Origin: Aliikangiella sp965214955
GTDB taxonomy: Bacteria > Pseudomonadota > Gammaproteobacteria > Enterobacterales > Kangiellaceae
Direction: 5' to 3'
Assembly (NCBI GenBank): GCA_965214955.1
Contig: CBDCCU010000009.1
Location: 992,001-1,056,000 of the forward strand
DNA: 64,000 nt
Part shown: positions 26,401 through 35,572 of the stretch, one piece after another
Layout: each line of letters starts with the position of its first letter
Position numbering within the stretch: position 1 is the first letter of the stretch
Translations under genes and position numbers: made by a program
The notes under the pieces: generated by a model
What the model saw: only the letters and a program-made list of their open reading frames with translations
Told to the model about the DNA's origin: nothing
Database searches by the model: none

Positions 26401-26814
26401 ATGTTAAGTTCGGTTACTGTAAAAGATTATATGACTTCGGCAATGATCACTCTAAAGCCTGATGTGGATATTATAGAAGCGGCACAAACGCTTTTAGAAT
26501 ATCGACTGTCGGGTGCGCCTGTTTTAGATGATCATAACCGATTGATTGGTTATTTATCGGAAAAAGACTGCTTACATACGGTATTAAGTGCAGTTTATAA
26601 CCAAGACTATGGTGATTTAGTAGAAGATAGAATGTCGAAAAAGCTATTTACTGTTCATCCTTCCGATAATGTGACCGATGTAGCTGAGCGATTTCTTAAA
26701 GATGGGGTAAGAATGTATCCTGTTATTGAAAAAGATGTACTGGTTGGCATGATTTCACGCCAGAGCGTTTTAAATGCTTTTTGCAGAATTAGTTCAACTC
26801 ATCCTTCCAAATAA
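26401..26814 (+). CDS. CBS-domain pair protein
   Basis: A 137-residue protein made almost entirely of two CBS motifs (about residues 5-60 and 75-130), including RLSGAPVLDDHNRLIGYLSE and MYPVIEKDVLVGMISRQ. CBS pairs bind adenine nucleotides or SAM and act as regulatory modules. Free-standing pairs like this are common and mostly uncharacterised. A good AACGAGGAAT ribosome site precedes the ATG. A hairpin follows the gene. Confidence 0.85.
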   Translation: MLSSVTVKDYMTSAMITLKPDVDIIEAAQTLLEYRLSGAPVLDDHNRLIGYLSEKDCLHTVLSAVYNQDYGDLVEDRMSKKLFTVHPSDNVTDVAERFLKDGVRMYPVIEKDVLVGMISRQSVLNAFCRISSTHPSK

Positions 26815-26830
26815 ATTGATTTTTTAAACA

Positions 26831-26864
26831 AACAAAGCGGTGCTTGTCATCGCTTTGTGCGTTT
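26831..26864 (+). terminator. Probable intrinsic terminator after the CBS gene
   Basis: Inverted repeat ACAAAGCG and CGCTTTGT with an 11-base loop, followed by GCGTTTT. The T tract is short, so strength is uncertain. Confidence 0.55.
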
Positions 26865-26911
26865 TAGCCATTTTAATAATTAATACACAATAATGACATA
26901 GGTTTAAAAAT

Positions 26912-29788
26912 ATGATTAAACAGTCTCTCAAAGCATTAACTGCAACCGCAATTGGAACAATATTGCTGAGTTGTAGTGCAACCGCGCCTGTTGAAGAGTC
27001 TTCGACAGCAAAAAACACAAGCAACCAAGAAAAAATATTTAACTTGCCTTATCACATGGAAACCTTAGAAAACGGTTTACGCGTGATTGTAGTTAAAACC
27101 GATTACCCCGACTTAGTCTCTTTGCAAATTCCCATGCAAACAGGATCTCGTAATGAGGTTGAAGAAGGTAAGTCGGGCTTTGCTCACTTTTTTGAACACA
27201 TGATGTTTAAAGGCACAAAAAATTTCCCGCAAGCAGATTATGCTAATCGTTTAAAAAATGCGGGTGTCGATGGTAATGCTTATACCAGTGATGATTTAAC
27301 CAACTATCATATTTCTTTTCCTAAAGAATATTTAGAAGAAATGCTTATGTTAGAAGCCGATAGGTTTCAGCATTTACATTACGAAGAAGCGGAATTTAGA
27401 ACTGAGGCTTTAGCGGTTAAGGGTGAATACTTAAAAAACTCATCGAGCCCGTTTAGAAAAATGTTTGAAGAAATTCGTGATACGGCCTTTCAAAAGCATA
27501 CCTACAAGCATACTACTATGGGGTTTTTGCGCGACATAGAAGAAATGCCTAATCAGTTTGAATATTCAAAAACCTTTTTTAAGCGCTGGTACACTCCTCA
27601 GTTAGCCAGTGTTATTGTGGTAGGCGATGTTGATGTAAAGAAAACGACTGAGTGGGTGAAAAAATATTGGGGTGTTTGGAAGCGTGCTGAAAACGATGTG
27701 GTGATCCCAACTGAGCCAGCGCAAGAAAAACAAATTTATAAACACCTTCAATTTGCTAAATCGCCAAACACTTATTTAACCATGGCGTTTAGAGGACCCG
27801 CTTTAGATGAAGAGAAAAAAGACAAGCCTGCACTCGATTTAATGAGCGAAGCGTATTTTTCTCAGTCGTCTGATCTTTATAAAGAATTAGTTATCGACAA
27901 ACAATTGGTTCAGTTTGTTGGTACTTATTTTCCCGATAGAAAAGATCCACAATTACTTTATATTTATGCTCAATTAAAAGATCCAAAATTTGCCAATGAA
28001 GTTAAAGAAGCTATTAGCAAAACATTGGTTAAAGCGCGCACCGAATTAGTGGATGAAAAAGAATTAGAATCAATTAAAAATAATTCTAAATACTCATTTG
28101 CCAGAACGTTAAATTCTACGGGCAGCATTGCCAGCACGTTAGCAAGCTATGTTCATTTTGAAAGAGATCCAGAATTTTTAAATCGTTTATATGCAACATC
28201 AGCAAAAATTACCGCGCAAGATATTCGACAATATGCCAATGAATATTTTATTGATAAAAACTTAACTTTAATGACAATGTCACCGTTAGAAAAGTTAGAT
28301 GATTTTGACTCGGTTGTTGCGATTGATAAAGCCAGTGCTAAAAAGCCAAGCTCAAAAAAGAGCTTAGTAAAAAGCTTATTAAAGCCAACAAGTTCTGACT
28401 TAATTGATATTACTTGGTGGTTTAATACGGGCGCAATGTATGATCCCAAAGGTAAAAAAGGCTTAGCTGCTTTAACCGCTATGATGGTGAGTAATGGTGG
28501 TACTGCTTCGCGCACTTTTAACGATATTCAAAAAGTCATGTATCCATTGGCGGCAAGCTTTGGTGCAAATGTTGATAAAGAAATTTTAGTTTTTCGCGGT
28601 AATGTGCATAAAGATAATCTAAACGCTTGGTATGGTTTAGTCAGCGAGCAACTTTTACAACCTGGCTGGCGCGAAGAAGATTTTAAACGCTTAAAAGATC
28701 AATTAATTAACGGTATTGAAAACAGTTTAAAATCGAGTAACGATGAAGAGCTTGGTAAAGAAGTTTTATATGAAGAACTTTATGCAGGTCATCCTTATGG
28801 CACGCTAAACTCTGGTCATGTGACAGACATTAAAAAACTAACTCTTGAAGATGTTAAAGCTTTTTATCAGTCAGAAATTAGTCAAAATAATTTAACCGTT
28901 GCTATTGCAGGCAATTATAGTGATGAGTTTAAAAATAAAGTTTTAGCTGATATGCAAAGCTTGCCAATCTCTAAGTCAAGAAATAAAAGCGTAGTCGCAG
29001 TGCCAGAATTAAAAGGTCGTCATGCCACTATTGTTGAAAAAGATACTTTATCTACCGCAGTTTCATTTGGTTTCCCTATTGATGTTAAGCGCGGCGATGA
29101 AGACTGGATTGCGTTATGGCTAGTACGCTCATGGTTGGGTGAGCACAGAAATAGTAACTCCTATTTATATCAGCGTATTCGTCAAGCGCGTGGTATGAAC
29201 TATGGTGATTATGCTTATATTGAATATTTCCCAAGCGGCATGTTTGTAACTAAGCCTGTAGTTAATGTGCCAAGAAATGAGCAAATTTTCCAAGTGTGGA
29301 TCAGGCCGCTTCGCACTGCAAACGATGCCCACTTTGCCACTAGAACCGCCATGTGGGAAATGGAAAAACTCATCAAAAATGGCTTAACCCAAGCACAATT
29401 TGATTCAACCAAAAGCTTTATCAAAAATTATGTGCCTCAGCTAGTTGATAGCCAAGGTCGCATTTTAGGTTATGCGGTAGATTCTGCTTTTTATGGAACC
29501 GATGATTTTGTTAATTATGTACGTGATGGTTTAAATAAACTCACTTTAGAAAAAGTAAATGCGGTAATTAAAAAGCATTTACAACTAAAGAATATGCACT
29601 TTGTATTTATCACAAAAGATGCTAAAGATTTAAAACAACGCCTTGCCAGTGATAGTACCTCGCCAATGAAATACAATAGCGAAAAACCAGAGCGTATTAT
29701 CGAAGAAGATAAAATTATTTCTAATTATATTCTAGGTATTGATGATAAAAATATTACAATTAAACCGATTGATAAGGTTTTTAATTAA
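26912..29788 (+). CDS. M16 zinc peptidase, two-domain lipoprotein
   Basis: A 958-residue exported metallopeptidase of the pitrilysin/M16 family. The N terminus has a signal peptide with lipobox LLSC, so it is probably lipid-anchored in the periplasm. The inverted zinc motif HFFEH (about residues 92-96) with the downstream Glu helix (EEAEFRTEALAVKGEY) marks the active first half. The second half (from about 490) is the inactive M16 fold with the R-Y-type pattern replaced by SYLYQRIRQARGMNYG. It stands alone between a CBS gene and a terminator. Confidence 0.92.
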   Translation: MIKQSLKALTATAIGTILLSCSATAPVEESSTAKNTSNQEKIFNLPYHMETLENGLRVIVVKTDYPDLVSLQIPMQTGSRNEVEEGKSGFAHFFEHMMFKGTKNFPQADYANRLKNAGVDGNAYTSDDLTNYHISFPKEYLEEMLMLEADRFQHLHYEEAEFRTEALAVKGEYLKNSSSPFRKMFEEIRDTAFQKHTYKHTTMGFLRDIEEMPNQFEYSKTFFKRWYTPQLASVIVVGDVDVKKTTEWVKKYWGVWKRAENDVVIPTEPAQEKQIYKHLQFAKSPNTYLTMAFRGPALDEEKKDKPALDLMSEAYFSQSSDLYKELVIDKQLVQFVGTYFPDRKDPQLLYIYAQLKDPKFANEVKEAISKTLVKARTELVDEKELESIKNNSKYSFARTLNSTGSIASTLASYVHFERDPEFLNRLYATSAKITAQDIRQYANEYFIDKNLTLMTMSPLEKLDDFDSVVAIDKASAKKPSSKKSLVKSLLKPTSSDLIDITWWFNTGAMYDPKGKKGLAALTAMMVSNGGTASRTFNDIQKVMYPLAASFGANVDKEILVFRGNVHKDNLNAWYGLVSEQLLQPGWREEDFKRLKDQLINGIENSLKSSNDEELGKEVLYEELYAGHPYGTLNSGHVTDIKKLTLEDVKAFYQSEISQNNLTVAIAGNYSDEFKNKVLADMQSLPISKSRNKSVVAVPELKGRHATIVEKDTLSTAVSFGFPIDVKRGDEDWIALWLVRSWLGEHRNSNSYLYQRIRQARGMNYGDYAYIEYFPSGMFVTKPVVNVPRNEQIFQVWIRPLRTANDAHFATRTAMWEMEKLIKNGLTQAQFDSTKSFIKNYVPQLVDSQGRILGYAVDSAFYGTDDFVNYVRDGLNKLTLEKVNAVIKKHLQLKNMHFVFITKDAKDLKQRLASDSTSPMKYNSEKPERIIEEDKIISNYILGIDDKNITIKPIDKVFN

Positions 29789-29817
29789 TGGTGTTTGATT
29801 TTGTTTAGATAGTTTAT

Positions 29818-29843
29818 AAGCCCTCTTTTTGAGGGCTTTTTTA
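29818..29843 (+). terminator. Intrinsic terminator after the M16 peptidase gene
   Basis: AAGCCCTC, a T-rich five-base loop, GAGGGCTT, then a T run: a classical terminator for the M16 peptidase transcript. Confidence 0.88.
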
Positions 29844-29918
29844 TCATTTATCTATCAATTTAGACTTGAAAAGAATGATTAGCTAATAATTAAAATAAAG
29901 ATTAATTGAATAAAGAGT

Positions 29919-30575
29919 ATGTTAATTCTGCCGTTAAAAATAGATTTGGTAATTAACCAAGTTCCAAAAGCAAATTTAATCATTATTGCTGTTTGTATTA
30001 TTGTTTTTTTATTATTAAGTTACTCACCAATGGATGATTGGATTGCGAGCTATTTTATTTTACAAAAGTGGAAAATTTCGAGCTTTATAGGATATCAATT
30101 TTTACATGCAGATTATATCCACTTAATTGGTAATATGATTTTTTTATGGGTGTTTGGTAATGCTATTTGCTCGATTATTGGCAATTTAAATTATGTCTTT
30201 TTATTTGTTTTTTGCGGTTTGTTTGCAGCCATTGTTCATCTGATTATTGATGGCTCTTATGCCGTTGGTGCATCAGCATCAATTTATGGAATAATTGGTT
30301 TTTTTGTTGTTTTATATCCTAAAAATCAAATGAAATGTTTCTTGTGGTTTTTTTATCTTATTAAAACGATAAAGATTTCACCCTATATTATAATTGGCTT
30401 TTGGGTTTTTGAAGACATAGTAGGTCTTCTTAAGCCAGATACTAATGTAGGGCACCTAGCTCACCTAGCTGGTTTTCTATTTGGTTTTGTTTCAGCTTAT
30501 TGGTTAGTTATAAAAGGGTTTATTAAAAAACGAACCTATGATTTAGAGACATTGCCAGATCTACTGAGTAAATAA
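29919..30575 (+). CDS. Rhomboid-family intramembrane serine protease
   Basis: A 218-residue, six-helix membrane protein. The catalytic serine is in VGASASIYG (Ser119) and the catalytic His in the AHLAG segment (His183). The HxxxN of the second helix (H68, N72) is also present. The usual GxSG is GASA here, a tolerated variation. Rhomboids cut membrane-spanning substrates within the bilayer; its substrate is unknown. It lies between two terminated units and probably has its own promoter. Confidence 0.85.
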   Translation: MLILPLKIDLVINQVPKANLIIIAVCIIVFLLLSYSPMDDWIASYFILQKWKISSFIGYQFLHADYIHLIGNMIFLWVFGNAICSIIGNLNYVFLFVFCGLFAAIVHLIIDGSYAVGASASIYGIIGFFVVLYPKNQMKCFLWFFYLIKTIKISPYIIIGFWVFEDIVGLLKPDTNVGHLAHLAGFLFGFVSAYWLVIKGFIKKRTYDLETLPDLLSK

Positions 30576-30811
30576 ACTTATCGAGCTATTACATTGAGTA
30601 TGGGCTTAAAACAAGGCTGACCTTTACTCGTTTTGACAGTAACTAGTGGAATAAGAAAGGTTATTGTAATGTATTTATTTCGATGGGTGAAAGTGAGTGA
30701 TTTGGCAAAAGAGCGTAGAATTTTATTCGTTGATTTAAATAAGCGATAAGCTTTCATTTTTGCTCCCAAGGCGATGAGAGGGAGCTTAAATTTTAAATCA
30801 AAAAAGTAAAA

Positions 30812-31141
30812 CTAGCTAGCAGCCGTTGCTGCTCCTGCTCCAGCCAACGCGCTTGCCGCTTGCTGAGCTTGTACAGCAGAGGTAACTGATGCGGTTTGAT
30901 TGGTTGTGGCAATAATGCAAGCGCCATAACCTAAACCAGATAACGTGTTTTCCCATAGTAATTTGCCATCTTTGGCTTTTAAACAAAACAGATGACCACC
31001 TGCGGCAGCATAAATATGTTCTTCTTCTAAAACTATGTTGGTGAGCGTGCTTGACTTCAATTTAGTGCGCCAAACTTCTTCGCCTGATTTTTGATTTAAA
31101 CACACTACATGACCATTCATGCCTAGGTAAATACGTTCCAT
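30812..31141 (-). CDS. Small two-blade PQQ-like beta-propeller repeat protein
   Basis: A 109-residue protein with two copies of the PQQ-like blade motif: IYLGMNGHVVCLNQKSGEEV (about 4-23) and IYAAAGGHLFCLKAKDGKLL (about 43-62). Each ends in a Trp (VW and LW). An Ala-rich, low-complexity tail follows (last 25 residues). Propellers need six to eight blades, so this protein would have to oligomerise or work differently. No signal peptide is seen. It is immediately downstream of nqrM with zero spacing, suggesting co-expression. Function unknown. Confidence 0.6.
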   Translation of the reverse strand: MERIYLGMNGHVVCLNQKSGEEVWRTKLKSSTLTNIVLEEEHIYAAAGGHLFCLKAKDGKLLWENTLSGLGYGACIIATTNQTASVTSAVQAQQAASALAGAGAATAAS

Positions 31142-31399
31142 TTATTTTTCCTCGTCAATTATTGTAATATCAATTTGTGACTCTCTTAATTTTGCTTCGG
31201 CTTTTTCTTGCTCTGCCATTTTTTTCATTAGCTCTTTTCTTTTATCGCAAGGCTCATCGCAATCGCAAACTTTTTCTAAGCCTAAGTCAGATATTCCACC
31301 ACAGCTGCCTTTAATTTTTTTCTGTTGAAAAATATAGCCAACCGCCATGGCTGTCACAACCACTAGCATTAATACGAAGGTTATTAAAAATAATTCCAT
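31142..31399 (-). CDS. nqrM: Na+-NQR maturation protein NqrM
   Basis: An 85-residue protein with one N-terminal helix followed by a conserved cysteine set, GSCGG and CDCDEPC, typical of NqrM (DUF539). NqrM delivers iron for the Fe centre of Na+-translocating NADH:quinone reductase. No nqrABCDEF is in the window, so the enzyme must be encoded elsewhere. apbE, which attaches FMN to NqrB/C, is two genes upstream. It is therefore part of an Nqr assembly cluster. Confidence 0.9.
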   Translation of the reverse strand: MELFLITFVLMLVVVTAMAVGYIFQQKKIKGSCGGISDLGLEKVCDCDEPCDKRKELMKKMAEQEKAEAKLRESQIDITIIDEEK

Positions 31400-31420
31400 A
31401 ATCTTTTATCTTAAATTGAG

Positions 31421-32383
31421 TTAATCTTTAAATTGAGCGCAGGTTTGGCGCTCTCGGTTTACTTTAAGCTGTAAAACATCGGGGCGAGAATAATGTCCAA
31501 CGGGATCAAAGCTTTGCCTTTCTTGTCTGACAACTTGGTGAGATATTTCGGCATAAAATATATCCTCAGCACCAACTTGAGGCTCCAAAACCCAACTGCC
31601 ATCGGGTGAGGCGACGCAAGAGCCGCCATTGGCAATCCAAGGCTTCTCTAAATTGCTTAATTCGGGAATAGGCAAATCATCTATTTGAGCTTGACTAGGT
31701 TTTATTACCGAGCTAACCGAAACCACATAAGCGCGTGACTCTTTAGCAATAACAGGAGTTAAATTTCTGGTGTTGTGTTCACCACCCGGCCAAACCGCAA
31801 TATGTAAGTCTTCACCTTGCGCATAAAGTGAAGCTCTGGCTAGTGGCATCCAATTTTCCCAGCAGTTTAGCCCACCAACGGTAAAAGGTTTTAATGAATG
31901 GACTTTTAGTCCATTGCCATCGCCAACAGACCAACTTAGCCGCTCTTCGTAAGTGGGCATGAGCTTTCGGTGTACCGATTGAATGACTCCAGCCTTATCA
32001 ATATAAACTAAACTGCAATATAAGCTATGACCAGAGCGATCTTGCGGTCTTTCGATTATTCCTAGGTAAATTGCAATATTATTTTCTTTAGCAGTTTGGC
32101 AGACTGAGTCTAAGTCGCCAGACTCAATTTGTACTGCTTGTTCAATATATTTAGCGTGTATTGTTTTTTGCCTTTCATTTTCAAATTGAGAGCTATGAGT
32201 TGCATCTAGCCAAAAAGGATAACCCGGTACTAATGCTTCGCCAAATACAATTAAATCAGCCTGATTATTGGCGGCACTTTTAATTGAGTCACAAACCTTA
32301 GCTAAGGTTTTCTCACGGTTTAACCAAACAGGAGAAATTTGCGCTAAGGCAATTTTAAGAGTGTCGTTTTCTGTTTGGCTCAT
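31421..32383 (-). CDS. Nitrilase-type C-N hydrolase
   Basis: A 320-residue enzyme with the complete nitrilase triad: Glu49 in FGEALVPGYP, Lys140 in HRKLMPTYEER and Cys174 in NCWENWMPLAR. The CWEN form and the PGYP motif are those of true nitrilases (branch 1), which turn nitriles into carboxylic acids and ammonia. The physiological substrate is unknown. It lies between apbE and nqrM on the same strand, an odd place that may only reflect operon accretion. Confidence 0.88.
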   Translation of the reverse strand: MSQTENDTLKIALAQISPVWLNREKTLAKVCDSIKSAANNQADLIVFGEALVPGYPFWLDATHSSQFENERQKTIHAKYIEQAVQIESGDLDSVCQTAKENNIAIYLGIIERPQDRSGHSLYCSLVYIDKAGVIQSVHRKLMPTYEERLSWSVGDGNGLKVHSLKPFTVGGLNCWENWMPLARASLYAQGEDLHIAVWPGGEHNTRNLTPVIAKESRAYVVSVSSVIKPSQAQIDDLPIPELSNLEKPWIANGGSCVASPDGSWVLEPQVGAEDIFYAEISHQVVRQERQSFDPVGHYSRPDVLQLKVNRERQTCAQFKD

Positions 32384-32401
32384 TATAAATTCTCCGCAAT
32401 T

Positions 32402-33400
32402 TTAATTGAGGTAAGGTTTAAAAGCGCTTGAAGAATGCTCAACAAATTGCTCACCTTCTTTAACTAACATAAACACAGGGATGTTGTGTTTTTCGGCATA
32501 AGCCATTGAGTCTTCTGCTCCCATTACCATCATTGCTGTTGCTATGGCATCGGCCTGCATATTATTGGGGTGCAAAACCGTTACTGAGGCTAAGTTATGA
32601 GTGATAGGGTAACCCGTTGTTGGATCAATGGTGTGTGAATAGCGTTTACCGTCTTTTTCAAAGTAGTTTCTATAATCACCCGATGTGGCAATACTCATAT
32701 TATTTAAAGAAATTATTCGCTGAATAGAATGCTCTTTGGTGCTGGCTGACTCAATTGCTAATGACCAAGGCTTACCTTTGTCATTAACGCCTTTAACGAC
32801 AATTTCGCCGCCAATTTCAACCAAGTAATGGGTATGACCAAAACTTTCAACCACTTCGGCAACCTCATCAACACCATATCCTTTGGCAATAGCCGATAAA
32901 TTAATAGATAAATCAGGAGTGCCTTTTGCTACGCAGCCATCTTTTATATTAATTTGAGCGTAGCCAATTTGTTTAAGCTGGGCATTAATTTGCTCATTAG
33001 ATGGAATAGCATTATTGGTGTCTTTTTTATCAAACCCCCACATTTCAATGAGTGGAGCAAGGGTAACGTCAAATTTACCTTGAGTTGATTTTGAGATAGA
33101 AACTGCCGCTTCAATTACTTCAAGGGTATCTTTTGACAACGGTAAGCAGTTGGTAGATTGATTTTGGTTAAATTTTGAAAGCTCAGAATCGGCAATATAT
33201 GTAGACATCAGCTGGTTGATTTGTGCTAAACGCTCATCAACCTTAATTTGCAATGCTTTGGCAGTACCTAAATCATTAGCTTTAATGTTATAGGTTGTTC
33301 CCATGGTGTAACCTTGCAAATGGATATAGTTTGGTTGCTCGCTACAGGCATTGATTAATAATAAGCTAATAAATATAAAAATAACGCGTAAAACTGACAT
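32402..33400 (-). CDS. apbE: FAD:protein FMN transferase ApbE
   Basis: Periplasmic lipoprotein that attaches FMN covalently to Thr residues of NqrB and NqrC. A 332-residue protein with lipobox INAC (Cys19). The motifs YTMGTTYNIKA, LSAIAKGYGVDEVAE and YSHTIDPTTGYPI are all characteristic. It starts the run apbE-nitrilase-nqrM-PQQ-like protein on the minus strand. Confidence 0.95.
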   Translation of the reverse strand: MSVLRVIFIFISLLLINACSEQPNYIHLQGYTMGTTYNIKANDLGTAKALQIKVDERLAQINQLMSTYIADSELSKFNQNQSTNCLPLSKDTLEVIEAAVSISKSTQGKFDVTLAPLIEMWGFDKKDTNNAIPSNEQINAQLKQIGYAQINIKDGCVAKGTPDLSINLSAIAKGYGVDEVAEVVESFGHTHYLVEIGGEIVVKGVNDKGKPWSLAIESASTKEHSIQRIISLNNMSIATSGDYRNYFEKDGKRYSHTIDPTTGYPITHNLASVTVLHPNNMQADAIATAMMVMGAEDSMAYAEKHNIPVFMLVKEGEQFVEHSSSAFKPYLN

Positions 33401-33529
33401 TTTAGAATGGCTGCAAGACTCAAAAGAGGCGCTATTTTAATCAATTCTGGTGATTGGTGCTATTTTTGTTTTTATAGATTGTGTTTATAAAGCAAAGGCA
33501 AGATAGTTAAAAAACAAGGTATTTGGTTG

Positions 33530-33566
33530 TTATCATCGGCTTAAAGCGGACTTAAGCCGATGATAA
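33530..33566. other. Perfect 15-bp inverted repeat (strong hairpin)
   Basis: TTATCATCGGCTTAA and TTAAGCCGATGATAA, without mismatch, flank a seven-base loop between the outer-membrane protein gene and apbE. There is no immediate T run on either side, so it is not a textbook intrinsic terminator. It could still stop or stabilise the end of the minus-strand outer-membrane protein mRNA, or be a protein-binding site. Confidence 0.7.
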
Positions 33567-33586
33567 TTAAAAAATGAGGGCTAAAT

Positions 33587-33604
33587 AAAGATCAACAGAT
33601 CCTA
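33587..33604. repeat. 18-bp dispersed repeat, copy 2
   Basis: AAAGATCAACAGATCCTA, identical to 2402-2419. Here its last bases form the stop codon region of the outer-membrane protein gene. The position just after a coding sequence is shared with copy 1. Confidence 0.5.
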
Positions 33605-34219
33605 GTATAACCAAGCAAAATTTAACCCTAGTGAGTTTTCAACATCACCAGAAAGATACTGTTTAAGCTCAACCGAGAAAACAAAGTTTGATTCGGTAAA
33701 ATAGCGAAACCTTGGTTTTACATATAAACCACCGTCAATAGAAATGCTTTCACTCGGGCAGTTTGTGCAGTTTGCAATTGAACGCTCCGCAGAAATAATT
33801 TCAAGACCGCCTAATAAGTCAAATCGAGAGCTATCGCTGCTTAGCTCAAAACTATAACCAATTTCGCCAAACCCACCAAACCCTAATGCATCTGAGCTAG
33901 CGAGTGAAATGTCGCCATCGTTATCTTCTACTAGCACATTGAAAGAGTCTTCGTCTGACAAAAAGTAAATATTGAGTCCAGCAGAAAAAACTAAATTTTC
34001 ATTTTGTTTTTCCCAAGCACCAGATAAAAATACCGCAGAATCTTCAACCCCTTCTTGGGCTGCGACTTCGCTATCAAAGTTAGCACTTGCACCAACCGAA
34101 AATGACCAACCACTGCCCGATTCAGGACGATTAGACGACTCACTACCTTCTGCTAATAAGCCATTAGATGAGAGTAAGGCAAGTGATAAAATTGTGGCAG
34201 AAAAAGTATTTTTAAACAT
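33602..34219 (-). CDS. Putative outer-membrane beta-barrel protein
   Basis: A 205-residue protein with a signal peptide (about 1-23, ending NGLLA). The body alternates short polar and hydrophobic strands, for example WSFSVGASANF and GFGGFGEIGYSFEL. It ends in an aromatic residue (NFAWLY), as outer-membrane barrels do. A Cys pair near residue 155 (NCTNC) is unusual for such proteins. No specific family is recognised. The 18-bp repeat overlaps the stop codon. Confidence 0.6.
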   Translation of the reverse strand: MFKNTFSATILSLALLSSNGLLAEGSESSNRPESGSGWSFSVGASANFDSEVAAQEGVEDSAVFLSGAWEKQNENLVFSAGLNIYFLSDEDSFNVLVEDNDGDISLASSDALGFGGFGEIGYSFELSSDSSRFDLLGGLEIISAERSIANCTNCPSESISIDGGLYVKPRFRYFTESNFVFSVELKQYLSGDVENSLGLNFAWLY

Positions 34220-34351
34220 GAGTTTAATTCCCTATAAAAGTTTTAAAGTTTTTTATAATATTTTTTTGAGGCTGCAATAAAAATTGCAGGGCGCATACTA
34301 TCAAATGACTTTTTGACTGTATAGCGGCTATTTGAACTTTGGTAATATTTA

Positions 34352-35554
34352 CTATACTTGCTTGATAGTAATTGTGTTTTTATCTTTTAATGATGGAAAG
34401 TTTTCGGGCATAAAATAAGCCAATAACTCATTTAAAAATTGATAACCTTTATCGGTGGGTAAAAGTTGCTGTTCGGTTTCTTGTAATAAGTCTTGTTGTT
34501 TGGCTTTATTGATTGCTTGTTCAATATGCGAATATATCAGTCCTGTTCGTGCAAAAAATAAGTTTTTATCAATGCCGTCTTTTAAACGCATAGCGTTCAT
34601 CATAAATTCTAATGGCAGTTCATCTTTTGACGTTATTTTAGTTTGCTCAATAAAATTGTGTTGTAAGTTTAAATAGTCTTTAGGGTTTCGTTTTTTACTG
34701 GTGCGGGTAATACTTTGTTCATCGGCTCTGGTTATTTTTCCATGTGCGCCAGCACCAATGCCAATGTAATCACCAAACTGCCAATAATTTAAGTTATGTT
34801 GTGAAGGGGATTGTCCATTTCTAGAGTAAGCAGATACTTCATATCTTTGATAGTTACCATGGTTTAAAGCTGTTAAGCCTGTATCACCCATTGTGTCCAT
34901 AATTTCATCGTTGGGCAGTTTGGGCGGCTGATGATAGAACAACGTATTAGGCTCAAGCGTTAATTGATACCAAGATAAATGTTCGGGGGCAAAAGAAATA
35001 GCGGTGTTTATATCGCTTAGCATTTGCTCTATTGATTGATTGGGTAAGGCGTACATTAAATCGAGATTAATATTATTAAAGCCTGAATCTCTGGCAATGC
35101 TAAAGGCTTTTTCGGCTTCTATGGCATTGTGAATTCTGCCTAAACTTTGTAAATGCTGATCATTAAAACTCTGCACACCAATGGATATTCTATTAAATCC
35201 GGCTTCTACAAAGCCCGCAAATTTTTCTGCTTCGGCAGTTCCTGGGTTGGCCTCTAAGGTAATTTCAATATCTGATTGAAATGGAATGAGTGAACGAATA
35301 CCGCTAAATAGTTTTTCATAACTCTCGGGTTTTAATAAACTTGGTGTGCCACCGCCAACAAAAATGCTAATAAGTTGTCTACCCCAAACTCTGGGCATTT
35401 CATTAGCTAAGTCAGCTAAAAGAGCATTAATGTATTCATCTTCGGGGATGGTTGATTTAATGCTGTGAGAATTAAAGTCGCAATAGGGACATTTTTGCAC
35501 ACACCAAGGGGTATGAATATAAAGCGATAATGGCGGTAGTGAAGTGAAAGACAT
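34352..35554 (-). CDS. hemW: Radical SAM heme chaperone HemW
   Basis: A 400-residue protein with the radical-SAM cysteine motif C18-xxx-C22-xx-C25 in HTPWCVQKCPYCDFN. It has the HemW form of the family rather than coproporphyrinogen dehydrogenase HemN. The absence of HemN-specific N-terminal residues and the location after rdgB support HemW, a heme-insertion chaperone. It is the last gene of the rdgB-hemW end of the yggS-proC-yggT cluster. Confidence 0.92.
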   Translation of the reverse strand: MSFTSLPPLSLYIHTPWCVQKCPYCDFNSHSIKSTIPEDEYINALLADLANEMPRVWGRQLISIFVGGGTPSLLKPESYEKLFSGIRSLIPFQSDIEITLEANPGTAEAEKFAGFVEAGFNRISIGVQSFNDQHLQSLGRIHNAIEAEKAFSIARDSGFNNINLDLMYALPNQSIEQMLSDINTAISFAPEHLSWYQLTLEPNTLFYHQPPKLPNDEIMDTMGDTGLTALNHGNYQRYEVSAYSRNGQSPSQHNLNYWQFGDYIGIGAGAHGKITRADEQSITRTSKKRNPKDYLNLQHNFIEQTKITSKDELPLEFMMNAMRLKDGIDKNLFFARTGLIYSHIEQAINKAKQQDLLQETEQQLLPTDKGYQFLNELLAYFMPENFPSLKDKNTITIKQV

Positions 35555-35572
35555 TAATATTTAGCCTTAGTA

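Noticed and set aside
30578..30757. 59-residue minus-strand reading frame downstream of the PQQ-like gene
   Set aside because: A GGGAG precedes an ATG at 30757, but it lies in a hairpin (GCTCCC/GGGAGC) and the product matches nothing; too weak to call.
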